The notes: generated from the letters alone by a model not told the origin. A DNA stretch of 64,000 nt from an uncultured Commensalibacter sp. (GCA_945266285.1 CALYOP010000003.1:62001-126000), one strand, 5' to 3'. Counted from the stretch's first letter, positions 29,631 to 39,289 are shown. Program-made: numbers and translations.

Positions 29631-30143
29631 ATGGCTATACAACCTTCTGAAGCACGATGTTCCATGTCTCCTAGACAAAAAATCTTTCAAAAACGGTCGA
29701 ACTTGAGAGACATGGTTTTAGTCAATGATCATCGATGGTATTGCGCAATCCCTCATTTAAACGATTTGCTTTACCGTATTATGCAGCTTATGCCTATTCC
29801 AGCAACGATTTGTCTTGATAATGACCAAACGATACGTCGATTGAATGATGAATATCGCGGTAAAAATCGACCTACGAATGTATTATCATTTGAAAGATTT
29901 GACGGCACCGCTGGAGGTGATATTATTCTTGCGTTACAAACTGTTCGTCGTGAAGCCTTGGAAAACCGAAAACCGATTCGACATCATTTCGCTCATCTGG
30001 TGATTCATGGTCTGCTGCATTTGCAGGGCTATGATCATATTACGATTGATGAAGCCCGACAGATGGAAATGAAAGAAGCACGCTTAATGCATATGCTAGG
30101 CTTCCCCAATCCTTGGAAAATCAATTTTATACGGAGTATATGA
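29631..30143 (+). CDS. ybeY: Endoribonuclease / rRNA maturation factor YbeY
   Basis: YbeY is a zinc-dependent single-strand endoribonuclease needed for 16S rRNA 3'-end maturation and ribosome quality control. The family metal motif H-G-x-L-H-L-x-G-Y-D-H is intact near residues 125-135 (HGLLHLQGYDH). The core TNVLSFERFDG is also present (about 83-93). The 170-residue length is normal, with a somewhat longer N-terminus containing Met, Ser and Arg-rich residues of low conservation, so the true start may be a few codons downstream of 29631. It sits between phoH and corC as in other proteobacteria. Confidence 0.94.
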   Translation: MAIQPSEARCSMSPRQKIFQKRSNLRDMVLVNDHRWYCAIPHLNDLLYRIMQLMPIPATICLDNDQTIRRLNDEYRGKNRPTNVLSFERFDGTAGGDIILALQTVRREALENRKPIRHHFAHLVIHGLLHLQGYDHITIDEARQMEMKEARLMHMLGFPNPWKINFIRSI

Positions 30144-30145
30144 CA

Positions 30146-31108
30146 ATGTCTCGTGCGCCAGCTGCGCCGAGTAATCCCTCGCCAGACCCTTCTTCTCGTT
30201 CTCTAGCACAACGAGTAAAATTTTTATTAAACACCTGGTACCATCGGAATCAGAAACATAATTTACGGCAATCTATCGCAAGTCTCGTTGAAGAATCGGT
30301 TAAATCAAATACGACTACCCCCGATGTTACCCCCGAATTTGATCGTCATGAACGGCTTTTAATCTCTAATATCCTGCATTTACGTGATATTACTGCCGAT
30401 GATGTTATGGTTCCGCGTGCCGATATCTTTGCTATTGAAGATACAACGACCTTTGACCAAGCTTTGGAAATTATGCGGCATGAAAATCATTCTCGTGTGC
30501 CTGTTTATCATGAAGTTCTAGATAACATTGTGGGTATGTTGCATGTCAAAGACCTGATTGCCTATACGGGTCTACGTGAAGAATTTAAAATCAAGGATAT
30601 TCTGCGCCAACCCTTATTTATTGCTCCACAAATCTCAGTCATGGATTTATTGTTGCAAATGCGTTCCCGTCGCGTTCATTTGGCATTAGTTGTCGATGAA
30701 TATGGTGGTATCGACGGATTGGTAACAATTGAAGATCTCGTTGAAACGATTGTTGGCGATATCGCTGATGAACATGATGATCCTGAAGTACCCATGATTT
30801 TTGAACGCGATGACAAAACATTTGATGTTGATGGGCGTTTATTATTAGATGAGCTTGAAAAACGTATTGGTCCATTTTTAACTTCTGATGAAGAAAATTC
30901 GGATATTGATACGGTTGGTGGTTTAGTTTTTCGTATTGCAGAACATGTTCCAGCCAAAGGCGAAGTACTGAATCATAATTCAGGATTGGTATTTCGCGTA
31001 TTAGAAGCAGACCCACGTCATATTCGACGCTTGAGAGTGCAACTTCCTAAAGATTGGAACAGTCCAGATCAACCTAAAACTTATGATAATTTAGAAGAAC
31101 GTAATTAA
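30146..31108 (+). CDS. corC: CorC/YbeX-type CBS-domain protein
   Basis: This soluble protein of about 320 residues carries two CBS domains (VMVPRADIFAIEDTTTFDQAL; FIAPQISVMDLLLQMR with LVVDEYGGIDGLVTIEDLVE) and the C-terminal CorC/HlyC transporter-associated domain (DDKTFDVDGRLLLDELE onwards). It lacks the DUF21 membrane domain, so it matches the short CorC/YbeX form associated with magnesium/cobalt efflux or, by newer work, ribosome-related roles. The ATG at 30146 lies nine bases after GGAG; an ATG at 30140 overlapping the ybeY stop is only three bases from it and less likely. It is the last gene of the miaB run. Confidence 0.9.
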   Translation: MSRAPAAPSNPSPDPSSRSLAQRVKFLLNTWYHRNQKHNLRQSIASLVEESVKSNTTTPDVTPEFDRHERLLISNILHLRDITADDVMVPRADIFAIEDTTTFDQALEIMRHENHSRVPVYHEVLDNIVGMLHVKDLIAYTGLREEFKIKDILRQPLFIAPQISVMDLLLQMRSRRVHLALVVDEYGGIDGLVTIEDLVETIVGDIADEHDDPEVPMIFERDDKTFDVDGRLLLDELEKRIGPFLTSDEENSDIDTVGGLVFRIAEHVPAKGEVLNHNSGLVFRVLEADPRHIRRLRVQLPKDWNSPDQPKTYDNLEERN

Positions 31109-31160
31109 TTTATCTTTTAAACAAAGTTTATCGATTTAATAATGTTATCTTTCTTTAATC

Positions 31161-31184
31161 AAGCAATGAATTGCTTTCTTGTTT
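31161..31184 (+). terminator. Weak terminator-like stem after corC
   Basis: AAGCAAT and ATTGCTT (31161-31176) are inverted around GA and are followed by a T-rich stretch TCTTGTTT. The stem is short, so this is a tentative end of the miaB-phoH-ybeY-corC transcript. Confidence 0.35.
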
Positions 31185-31311
31185 GATTGAACAGATGACA
31201 ATGGGTCGCTATTGGAAGAACGGTTCATTTATGACTGTAATGTCAATTCTATCAATGACGTTACCCATACTGTTAAAAAGTAATTTAATAAAAACTATTT
31301 ATAAAAATAAA

Positions 31312-31339
31312 AAGGGACAGTTTTACAAAACTATCCCTT
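31312..31339 (-). terminator. Terminator of the fructokinase gene
   Basis: AAGGGACAGTTTT and AAAACTATCCCTT pair with one internal mismatch around AC. On the minus strand the stem is followed by TTTTTATTTTTA, the expected U tract, and it lies 30 bases after the kinase stop. Confidence 0.75.
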
Positions 31340-31368
31340 AAAAAATAATCAATTATTTAAATCAGATA

Positions 31369-32313
31369 TTACATATTCAATCTATTCACGACTTCACTTT
31401 CCCAAGGAGGATTGGCCCCTCTTCTTTCGCAAACCATCGCCGCAGCAACAGAAGCATAATGCAAAGCTTCTTTTATTTCGTCCATGGAAATGTGTTTGAT
31501 TTTTTCAAGATTCAAATAGCCTTTCTTTTGAAGAAACGCCAACATAGAAGCCATAAAAGTGTCACCAGCACCAATCGTATCCACGACCTTTTTAATCGGA
31601 AAACAAGGCACTTTGATTTCAGGTTGGTTCGGTATATAGCAAAGTGCTCCTTTCCGACCCAATGTAACAATGACTATAGAGCTACCTTGACTTAACCATA
31701 ATCTTGCTGCCTCTTCTGGAGAAGTATAAGGCAATAGAAAATTGAGATCAGATTCTGATAATTTTATAATATCAGCCATTGCGATCAAACGGGCCATACG
31801 TGCTCGATATACAGCGATATGCGGAGTATTTGCTGGTCGACAATTAGGATCAATGGATAAAATTCTTTTCCCACGTTCGGTACGAAACATTTGTTCGCAG
31901 GCATCAGAAATTGGTGGTTCCATTAGCGATGTAGAACCAATATGAATTAAAGAAACATCATCTGTAAAAGCAGGAGATTGGGAACGATTCCAAAGACGTG
32001 AAGCCGTATTATCATCATAGAAAGCATATGCAGGTTCTTCTGCACCGAGTTCAACAAAAGCTAAGGTGCTTTCCTGTATCCCACGGGCGACGTAACGTAA
32101 ACCAACATTGGATTCCTTAATAAACTGAAGAAGCTTTTCACCCCAAAAGTCCGTAGAAATACCGCCCATAAAGCTGACTTCGCCACCCAGACGGCCAATT
32201 GCTGCCGCAATATTGGCACATGAACCACCCGGCGCCGGACAATAACAGTCTTTACCATCTTTAGTTTTATCGGGTATAAAATCGATTAAAATATCTCCAC
32301 AAATCACGATCAT
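31369..32313 (-). CDS. PfkB-family carbohydrate kinase, probable fructokinase
   Basis: This 314-residue ribokinase-fold sugar kinase has the N-terminal GDILIDF and PGGSCANIAAAIGRLGG (about residues 28-44) for sugar binding. The C-terminal PfkB signature DTIGAGDTFMASML (about 250-263) has the catalytic Asp in GAGD. Overall similarity is to bacterial fructokinases (fructose to fructose-6-phosphate), but the sugar cannot be proved by eye. The start ATG at 32313 has an upstream AGGAG-like stretch (CAGGAGAATTTAAGT on the minus strand). It is monocistronic with its own terminator. In acetic acid bacteria fructose phosphorylation feeds the pentose phosphate pathway; this is family knowledge, not evidence from the window. 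Confidence 0.85.
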   Translation of the reverse strand: MIVICGDILIDFIPDKTKDGKDCYCPAPGGSCANIAAAIGRLGGEVSFMGGISTDFWGEKLLQFIKESNVGLRYVARGIQESTLAFVELGAEEPAYAFYDDNTASRLWNRSQSPAFTDDVSLIHIGSTSLMEPPISDACEQMFRTERGKRILSIDPNCRPANTPHIAVYRARMARLIAMADIIKLSESDLNFLLPYTSPEEAARLWLSQGSSIVIVTLGRKGALCYIPNQPEIKVPCFPIKKVVDTIGAGDTFMASMLAFLQKKGYLNLEKIKHISMDEIKEALHYASVAAAMVCERRGANPPWESEVVNRLNM

Positions 32314-32675
32314 ACTTAAATTCTCCTGTTTTAGGATGATAGACTTCTAAAAATTCAAAATCAACCAAATGTGTAACTTTCTAGGACATTCATAGTTATT
32401 ACAAAATATCGTGTTAATCATAACAGCATTTTTACAAAATAAGTATTGAATAGCTTAAAAAAAGCAGAAAGCATATTTTTTAGAAAAAATTTCTAAAATA
32501 CGATATCCGTTCAAAATTTAACGGGTCGGATTAATATTCCTTACTATAACACATTGATGCTTCTTACCATCTGAAACGGCAATCTTTTTCACATTCATTT
32601 CTGTTGGGTTTTGTTTTATTAAATGATTGGATTTCCATTCATAAACAGTCTTCAATTACCAAGGATTTAAAAAAA
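32314..32675. other. Divergent intergenic region with a 9-bp dyad
   Basis: This region separates the divergent fructokinase and DUF486 genes. Apart from the dyad at 32478-32498 it shows no gene or RNA. It must hold both promoters; no clear -35/-10 pair was identified. Confidence 0.5.
32478..32498. promoter_or_regulatory. Perfect 9-bp dyad TTTTAGAAA-N3-TTTCTAAAA
   Basis: The two arms are exact inverted repeats around AAA, about 165 bases upstream of the fructokinase start. It resembles the iron-control element bound by Irr (TTTAGAA-N3-TTCTAAA), but the core half sites here are separated by five bases rather than three. The regulator is therefore not assigned. Confidence 0.35.
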
Positions 32676-33020
32676 ATGCCTGTATGGTTAATTACGGCTT
32701 TGATGCTTATATGCTCTAATATATTTATGACATTTGCCTGGTATGGTCATTTACGTAGTTTGGAAAACAAACCCTGGTTTATTGCAGCGATAATCAGTTG
32801 GGCGATTGCTTTTGGTGAATATATGATTCAGGTGCCTGCCAATCGAATTGGTTTTACCAAGCTCTCTTTAGGAGAGCTTAAAATCATGCAAGAAGCCATT
32901 ACACTTATGGTTTTTGTCCCTTTTAGTATCTTTTTTATGCATCAACCCATGAAGCTTGATTATCTTTGGGCATGTCTTTGTGTTTTGGGAGCCGTTTTTT
33001 TCATTTTCCGTAATGCATAG
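32676..33020 (+). CDS. DUF486 (DMT-superfamily) small membrane protein
   Basis: This 114-residue protein has four predicted membrane helices (LITALMLICSNIFMTFAWYGH; WFIAAIISWAIAFGEYMI; ITLMVFVPFSIFFMH; YLWACLCVLGAVFFIF) and the DUF486 hallmarks SNIFMTFAWYGHL and QVPANRIG. It belongs to the drug/metabolite transporter superfamily as a half-size unit; function is unknown. The ATG at 32676 has AAGGA upstream and gives the usual family length, so the in-frame extension to 32604 was rejected. Confidence 0.88.
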   Translation: MPVWLITALMLICSNIFMTFAWYGHLRSLENKPWFIAAIISWAIAFGEYMIQVPANRIGFTKLSLGELKIMQEAITLMVFVPFSIFFMHQPMKLDYLWACLCVLGAVFFIFRNA

Positions 33021-33201
33021 CTGAAATATCGCCTTTATTAAGCCCTATTGCTTTGTTTCTTCTTTTCCTCAATAAAAGAACTTGGTTTTTTGAAAAATTT
33101 TCTTCAAAATTAACCGTGATTAACTCAAAATGCTCTGCCATAAACAAGGATAAGATTACTAATCCTTATAAATAGATTTTGATAGTTTACTGGAGTATCC
33201 A

Positions 33202-33831
33202 ATGCGTGTTCGTCGTCGCTTTTTCTTAACTGCTGCCCTTGCTTCTTTTTTGTTATACCCCGCCATAAACAATGCAAAAGCTGAGGGCGTGCCCGATAGT
33301 TTCAAAAGCGAACGAACATTAGGTAATCCCAATGCAAAAGTCCATGTTGAAGAATGGTATTCTTTAACCTGTGTTCATTGTGGTCGTTTTTCAGAAACGG
33401 TTTTCCCACAAATCAAAGAAAAATATATCGATACCGGAAAAGTCTTTTATATTTTTAAAGATTATCCACTTGACAAAGTTGCTTTATCCGCCGCCATTGT
33501 TGCCCGAAGCCTACCAGAAAACCAGTATATGCCTTTTACGAGCGTTTTATTGAAAAACCTGGATCAATGGGCTTTTCGCCAAAATAGTGACCCGATGCAG
33601 GAACTTCAAAAATATGCAGCATTGGCAGGTATGTCGAAAAACCAATTTGAACAGGTTATCAATGATCCTCAATTACGCGATGTAATTTTACAAGAACAAA
33701 AACAGGCAGATGATCGTTATAAAATCGATAGCACCCCTACTTTTGTATTTAATGGAAAACCGGTTATTGGTGAAATGAGCATAGAAGCATTTGGCAAACA
33801 TGTTGAAGATGCTGAAAAGTTAAAAAAATAA
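33202..33831 (+). CDS. DsbA-family periplasmic thiol:disulfide oxidoreductase
   Basis: This 209-residue exported thioredoxin-fold protein has a signal peptide (MRVRRRFFLTAALASFLLYP, cleavage near AKAEG, about residue 28). The start contains RRRFF, reminiscent of a Tat signal but without the full consensus. The active site is CVHC (C57, C60) in SLTCVHCGRF, and the cis-proline loop is STPTFVFNGKP. This matches the DsbA/BdbD (PF13462) group that introduces or shuffles disulfides in exported proteins. It could supply oxidising power for the Ccm and outer-membrane proteins encoded elsewhere in the window (inference). It ends 27 bases before smc. Confidence 0.88.
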   Translation: MRVRRRFFLTAALASFLLYPAINNAKAEGVPDSFKSERTLGNPNAKVHVEEWYSLTCVHCGRFSETVFPQIKEKYIDTGKVFYIFKDYPLDKVALSAAIVARSLPENQYMPFTSVLLKNLDQWAFRQNSDPMQELQKYAALAGMSKNQFEQVINDPQLRDVILQEQKQADDRYKIDSTPTFVFNGKPVIGEMSIEAFGKHVEDAEKLKK

Positions 33832-33858
33832 CTTAATTAATTTCCTTGATAATTCTGT

Positions 33859-36800
33859 ATGAGTATCCGTTTTACCCGCCTGCAAATTGCCGGTTTCAAA
33901 AGTTTTTCTGACCCAATTTCAATTGATATTCTTCCTGGGTTAACCGGCATTATTGGGCCAAATGGTTGTGGAAAATCGAATATTGTGGAAGCAATACGCT
34001 GGGTTATGGGAGAAAGCTCAGCGCGTTCCCTACGTGGTGAGGGAATGAATGATGTTATTTTCGCCGGTACTGCCCGCCGGGCACCCCGCAATATTGCCGA
34101 AGTAACCCTGACACTTGAGGGAACGGAAAAGGTCGCCCCTGCCCCTTTTCAAAATATGAATGAATTGCAGATATCCCGTCAAATTGAACGCGATATGGGA
34201 AGCAATTACCGAATTAATGGCAAAATTCAACGCGCCAGAGATATACAAACATTGTTTGCCGATCTGGGATCGGGACCACGTTCTTCGGCATTAATCAGTC
34301 AGAACCATATTGCACAATTAATTTCTGCCTCTCCTGAAGAACGGCGACAAGTATTAGAAGAAGCGGCTGGAATTGCCGGTTTGCACAGCCGCCGGCGCGA
34401 AGCTGAATTAAAATTACGTGCTACCGAAGAAAATCTGAAACGTCTGGATGATATTCGCCAACAGCTTTTTACTCAAATGGAAGCTTTAACGGCGCAAGCA
34501 GAACAAGCATCCCTTTACCGCCAACTTTCAGCGCATTTGCGTGACACGGAATTATTGCTGCAAAAACTCTATTTTCAGCGTGCTTATCGCAAATTTGTTT
34601 TTTCACGCCAAAAATTGGAAAAAGCCCAAAAGAATCAGCAAGATACTTCCAAACAGGTCGAAGAAATTCGCGAATCCCTTTCGGGTAATGACAATACCCT
34701 GACAACCGCTAAACAGACCGAAACACAAACCCGTATTCAGTGGGAACAATGGAATAAAAAAGTAAATCATCTTCGGGATGAAAAAACGCAACTAGAAAGC
34801 AAACTTGCCGAATTGCATGAACGTTTGCAAGAAAGTAATGAAGATCATCAATCCGCCCAAAAACGCGTTACGGATAGCGAAAATGATCTAAACCGTTTAC
34901 AAGAACAATACAAAGCAACGCAAAAAGCAATTCTGGATACGCCGCAAAAAGAAACCGATATCCAATCCCATATTCAACAAATCGAAAAAGATTCAAAAGA
35001 GCTGCAACAGAAACTTGCGCAAACAGAACATGAATTCGTTGAGAAACAAAAACAGAATCAACATATTACACAATGCTATGAACAATCGCTTCAACGCTAT
35101 CAAACATTGCAAACAGAATATGAACGCCTGACACAAGAATATGAACAATGTCTGGCTGATTTACCAACCGAAACCGCTTTAAATGATTTCAATCAAAATT
35201 ATCAAAAAGCCAAATCCCAATCGGAAACACTTCTACAAGAACGGCAAGCAATCGAAACACAATTAAATGATGCCAAATTGAATGAAGCAAATTTGCGCCA
35301 TCAAAGCCAGCAGCTTGCTGAAAAACATAACCATCTTCAAGAACAATGTAATCAACAATCGCAACGTCTTAAAAATCTCCAACAAGCAATTCAGCAATTA
35401 AAAAATCAACAATTATCCTTACAAAAAAACTTATTGGATCAATCAGCGAAAGATGCATTTGATCAACAAATCCAGCAAGCTCGTGAAACATTACAGCAGC
35501 TGAAACAGACCCTGGAAAACGAAAATGATAAACATCAACAAGCAATAAAAAATCGTCTTGAACAAGAAGCGATCTTCTCAGAAAACCTAAGGAATTTTAA
35601 AAATCAACAAACGGAGCTTACCAATACTGAAAAGAATTACACGCAGGCCGAAGAACAATTCAAAACCTTAACGGATAAAATAAACATTGCTAAACAAGCT
35701 TTGGTTCCAATGGATCAGCTGGAAAATCAACGCAATCTTGTAAAAAATCTTGAAGATGAATTTACAAAAGCACAATCGTTAAACGAACAGCTTACGAATA
35801 CGCAAAATCAAGTTAAACAAGCGCTCGAAAATGCTCAGATTGCTTGGCAAAAATTAGAAGCCGAAATCCTTCGTCAACAAGCCCGTCAAGAGGGCTTGGC
35901 TGCGGCATTGGCAAATCATGATCAAATGCCTGAGGAAAATCTTCCTCCTATTTTGTCATTATTAACTATTCCCTCCGGACTAGAAAACGCCATCGCTGCC
36001 ATTTTTGATGAAACATTGGAATGTCCAGAACAAATAGAGGGAAAAAAAGGATGGGCAACTTTACCTCTGATTGATTCACCGGATCCACTTCCCGAACCGG
36101 CTATTCCTCTTATTGATTTAATGAGTGTTCCAACTGTCTTAAAACGGGCTTTTCAAGCCATTGGCGTTGTTCCTGACCATGCTACCGGTCAAAAGCTTTT
36201 TTCCAAACTAAATCCTGGTCAGTCTTTGGTTACGCGTGATGGTGATTTATGGCAATGGCATGGCTATCATCAAAATGGTGGCATCGCGAATAAAGCTGCG
36301 CAAAGATTAATCCAACATCAAAATCTACGCGAAGCCCAAGCATTACTTGAAAAATTATCAAGCCAGGCTCCACAATTAAAAAACGATATTCAGCAAGCAG
36401 AAGAAGATTCAAACCGTGCCAAGCAAGCACTGAGTAAACAGAAAGATTATTACCAACAAACGGAAAAAGCATATCAAAAAGCTCAAAACGAATTATTAAA
36501 TCTTGAAAATCAATATGATGTTGCTCAAAACCGGCTTGAAGCGCTACAACCCGCCTATGATCAGACACAAGAACAATTAAACCATGCAAAAATAGCATGG
36601 GAAAATGCCAAAAAAAATGCATCAACATCTGCGCCAAATGATGATGCGGTTCAAATTGCCTGTCAAAATGAAAAAGATATAGAACACGTTGTTCAACAGC
36701 TTAAAATTCAATTAAATCAAGCTGAAATAGCATTAAATAATTTACAAAATCATATTCAGCAAACACTTCAACAAGATCAACAGACAAAAACCCGCCTGGA

Positions 36801-38415
36801 ATCATTGGAAGAGCGATTACAACTTCATGTAAAAGAGGAACAAAGCCTTAACGAAGCTTTAGAAACGCTTAATGAACAACAATCTACCTTAGATGACTTA
36901 CAAGTTGCACAAACAAAAACACAACAAGCAAAACAACAGATCGAATTGTTGACGCAAACTTTGGATCAAGTCAATCAAACCTACCAAAAAGCAACGCATA
37001 ATCTTTCCGAATGCCAAAAAGCGTTACAAAACCTTAAAGAACATTACAACCAGCAACAAGGTCGTATTGAAACTTTAAAACCCCATCATGAAACGCTTAA
37101 ACAATCATTGGACACTGCAAAAACAGAATTTCAAATAGCAGAGGAAAATTATCAAAATCGGTCTGATTTAACATTGGATCAACAAGCACTTGAAAATCTT
37201 CGTCAAAAAGAACAGCAATATCGCCAACAAGAAGAACAATATCGACTTACTTATCATCTGTTATTAAGCGAAAAAGAAACGCTACAAAAACAACAACTAG
37301 CGCAATCCGTTCAAATAAAAGAATGGGATCAAAGAATCGAAGCCGCTAAAAAAGAAGCCGACTTGACCCAACAACGTTGGGAAAATCTGCACCAACAATA
37401 CCAAACGTTATCGGTACAACCTGATGAATTATCGCATCAACTTCAAGACGCTTTAAATCACGAACAAGAAACAGAAACTCTTTATATAAAAGCACAGAAT
37501 GAACGTCATATTTTAGAACAAAAACAGGCACAAGATCACCAAAACCTTCGTCAACTTGAAGAAGAAGCCATTCAGGCAAAAGAAAACCTTCTTAAAGCTG
37601 AAGGGAAGCTGGAACAAGCCGAAGCACTTTTGGCGCAGTATCAAGCAAATATCCCCCCGGAATCCGTATCAATTTTCACCGATGAAGCCGCCCAAGCCGA
37701 TATCAGCGATGGATTTGAAGATCAATTAAAACAAAGCTTGCATCAGAATTCTGAACAACGTGAATTATTGAGTGCTGTTAATTTACGTGCCGAAATTGAA
37801 CACGCTGAAAAACAAAGTGCATTAGACGAATTAAACCGTGAATATGAAGAACTGAGCCTTGCAACACAACAACTTCACGAATCAATTCAAAAACTTAACC
37901 GACAAGGACGTAACAAGCTGAATGCCATTTTCAGCGAAGTTGACCACCATTTTCAGGAATTATTTAGCCGCATGTTTAACGGAGGACATGCCCATTTAAA
38001 ATTACTTCCCAATGATGATCCGTTGCAATCAGGTTTGGAAATTTACGCTCAACCCCCAGGAAAGAGACTTTCTACCTTGTCTTTGCTATCGGGTGGAGAA
38101 CAGGCTTTAACCGCACTTTCTTTAGTCTTTGCCGTTAGCCGTTGTAATCCAGTCCCAATTTGTGTATTAGACGAAGTTGACGCTCCATTAGATGATCCTA
38201 ATGTTGAACGTTTCTGCGCTTTGTTAAACGATATGACTGAACAAGCAGGCACCCGTTTTTTAGTGGTTACGCATCATCAGCTGACTATGACGCACATGCA
38301 CAGACTTTATGGTATAACCATGCAAGAACGCGGAGTAAGCCAAGTTTTATCCGTAGATTTGGAGCGCGCCATTCATATGCAGGAAACCATAGAACCAGAA
38401 AAGACTCATGCCTGA
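33859..38415 (+). CDS. smc: Chromosome segregation SMC ATPase (long form)
   Basis: SMC dimerises and, with ScpA/ScpB, extrudes DNA loops to organise and separate chromosomes. The 1,518-residue protein has Walker A GPNGCGKSNIVEAIRWVMGE (about residues 33-52), a signature motif LLSGGEQALTALSLVFAV, and Walker B ICVLDEVDAPLDDPN near the C-terminus. Two extremely Gln/Glu-rich coiled coils flank a hinge around residues 690-820 (GVVPDHATGQKLFSKLNPG). It is several hundred residues longer than typical 1,150-1,200-residue SMCs; acetic acid bacteria are known for such long forms, so it is probably not a fusion. The next gene overlaps its last eight bases. Confidence 0.95.
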   Translation: MSIRFTRLQIAGFKSFSDPISIDILPGLTGIIGPNGCGKSNIVEAIRWVMGESSARSLRGEGMNDVIFAGTARRAPRNIAEVTLTLEGTEKVAPAPFQNMNELQISRQIERDMGSNYRINGKIQRARDIQTLFADLGSGPRSSALISQNHIAQLISASPEERRQVLEEAAGIAGLHSRRREAELKLRATEENLKRLDDIRQQLFTQMEALTAQAEQASLYRQLSAHLRDTELLLQKLYFQRAYRKFVFSRQKLEKAQKNQQDTSKQVEEIRESLSGNDNTLTTAKQTETQTRIQWEQWNKKVNHLRDEKTQLESKLAELHERLQESNEDHQSAQKRVTDSENDLNRLQEQYKATQKAILDTPQKETDIQSHIQQIEKDSKELQQKLAQTEHEFVEKQKQNQHITQCYEQSLQRYQTLQTEYERLTQEYEQCLADLPTETALNDFNQNYQKAKSQSETLLQERQAIETQLNDAKLNEANLRHQSQQLAEKHNHLQEQCNQQSQRLKNLQQAIQQLKNQQLSLQKNLLDQSAKDAFDQQIQQARETLQQLKQTLENENDKHQQAIKNRLEQEAIFSENLRNFKNQQTELTNTEKNYTQAEEQFKTLTDKINIAKQALVPMDQLENQRNLVKNLEDEFTKAQSLNEQLTNTQNQVKQALENAQIAWQKLEAEILRQQARQEGLAAALANHDQMPEENLPPILSLLTIPSGLENAIAAIFDETLECPEQIEGKKGWATLPLIDSPDPLPEPAIPLIDLMSVPTVLKRAFQAIGVVPDHATGQKLFSKLNPGQSLVTRDGDLWQWHGYHQNGGIANKAAQRLIQHQNLREAQALLEKLSSQAPQLKNDIQQAEEDSNRAKQALSKQKDYYQQTEKAYQKAQNELLNLENQYDVAQNRLEALQPAYDQTQEQLNHAKIAWENAKKNASTSAPNDDAVQIACQNEKDIEHVVQQLKIQLNQAEIALNNLQNHIQQTLQQDQQTKTRLESLEERLQLHVKEEQSLNEALETLNEQQSTLDDLQVAQTKTQQAKQQIELLTQTLDQVNQTYQKATHNLSECQKALQNLKEHYNQQQGRIETLKPHHETLKQSLDTAKTEFQIAEENYQNRSDLTLDQQALENLRQKEQQYRQQEEQYRLTYHLLLSEKETLQKQQLAQSVQIKEWDQRIEAAKKEADLTQQRWENLHQQYQTLSVQPDELSHQLQDALNHEQETETLYIKAQNERHILEQKQAQDHQNLRQLEEEAIQAKENLLKAEGKLEQAEALLAQYQANIPPESVSIFTDEAAQADISDGFEDQLKQSLHQNSEQRELLSAVNLRAEIEHAEKQSALDELNREYEELSLATQQLHESIQKLNRQGRNKLNAIFSEVDHHFQELFSRMFNGGHAHLKLLPNDDPLQSGLEIYAQPPGKRLSTLSLLSGGEQALTALSLVFAVSRCNPVPICVLDEVDAPLDDPNVERFCALLNDMTEQAGTRFLVVTHHQLTMTHMHRLYGITMQERGVSQVLSVDLERAIHMQETIEPEKTHA

Positions 38416-39286
38416 ATCTGATCCTCTTTCGCCTTTACCTTCTGAACAAACTTCTGAATCAACATGTAAAGATTTACAGGTTATCCCTCAGAAATCCTTT
38501 AAATCGCCGTTACATCGGCCGCAACAATCAATTTGGTATAGTTTACGCAAAACGTTTTTTACCCTTACATTGGTTATGGGGATTAGCGTCGGCTTTGGAT
38601 GGTATTTCTTTAATTCCAATAGTCTTCTGGCTCAAATCCATCATCAGCAAATTATCTGCCATCAACACCAATTCCTAAGTATTCCAAGCAAAACAAGACA
38701 TTTCCCAATATTTTTTAAACAACATAACCCCAGTATGGTGCAAATTGATTTGGATCAACCTTTGCCCAGCCATATCGTTAACCGCCCCATAAATCGCAAA
38801 AATCTGATAACGCTAAATAATGCACATCCCGTATTAGGTTATGTTGTAAATTGGACTAAGGAAAATCCGCATCGGTTTTTAATGCTAAAAACCAATCAAT
38901 TTGATCTGGAAGTTTTAGTAAAAACTATTCAAAAAGCCCGCATTATTCATCGTACTATTATCGCAGTAAACAATATTGAAGCAGCAAGAAAAATTTTTGA
39001 TCTCAATCCACAAATTATTGTTTCCGTGCCAGTCAAAAACTTGCAAGAAGAAAACAAAATTAGACCATTAACCTTAAATCATAATCTTGCATTTTATTTA
39101 CCACGTTCAGCTAGCAAAGAATTATTTAAACAAGCACATCATGATGCGGCAGCCGTTATTACCGACGCCGATGAAAATGACATTTTTGCTGTACCAGCTG
39201 CCGATGATCAAAAAAGCCTTGCATTAAAACAAAATCTATCAGCTGATATTATTATTTCAAATCAATCGGTTACTTCGGCTAACTAA
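38408..39286 (+). CDS. Membrane-anchored protein resembling a degenerate GDPD/PLC-like phosphodiesterase
   Basis: This 292-residue protein has a Pro/Ser-rich N-terminus, one membrane helix (about 48-68, RKTFFTLTLVMGISVGFGWYF) and an extracytoplasmic domain. The order of segments is reminiscent of the glycerophosphodiester phosphodiesterase barrel: VQIDLDQPLP, then RFLMLKTNQFDLEVLVKTIQ, then IIAVNNIEAARKIFDLNPQIIVSVPV, then AAAVITDADENDIFAV. The usual catalytic histidines and glutamates of that family are not evident, so an enzymatic role is doubtful; this is inference only. The ATG at 38408 overlaps smc by eight bases, so it is translated with smc. No function is assigned. Confidence 0.6.
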   Translation: MPESDPLSPLPSEQTSESTCKDLQVIPQKSFKSPLHRPQQSIWYSLRKTFFTLTLVMGISVGFGWYFFNSNSLLAQIHHQQIICHQHQFLSIPSKTRHFPIFFKQHNPSMVQIDLDQPLPSHIVNRPINRKNLITLNNAHPVLGYVVNWTKENPHRFLMLKTNQFDLEVLVKTIQKARIIHRTIIAVNNIEAARKIFDLNPQIIVSVPVKNLQEENKIRPLTLNHNLAFYLPRSASKELFKQAHHDAAAVITDADENDIFAVPAADDQKSLALKQNLSADIIISNQSVTSAN

Positions 39287-39289
39287 CAA

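Noticed and set aside
33202-33261. Tat signal on the DsbA-like protein
   Set aside because: RRRFF resembles the motif, but the full S-R-R-x-F-L-K consensus is not present and thioredoxin-fold proteins normally use Sec.
34600-37600. Gln-rich, repetitive stretch as a low-complexity or repeat element
   Set aside because: It is the heptad coiled coil of SMC; codon use and frame are continuous.
38408-39286. Confident assignment as glycerophosphodiester phosphodiesterase
   Set aside because: Segment order is suggestive, but the conserved catalytic residues were not found.
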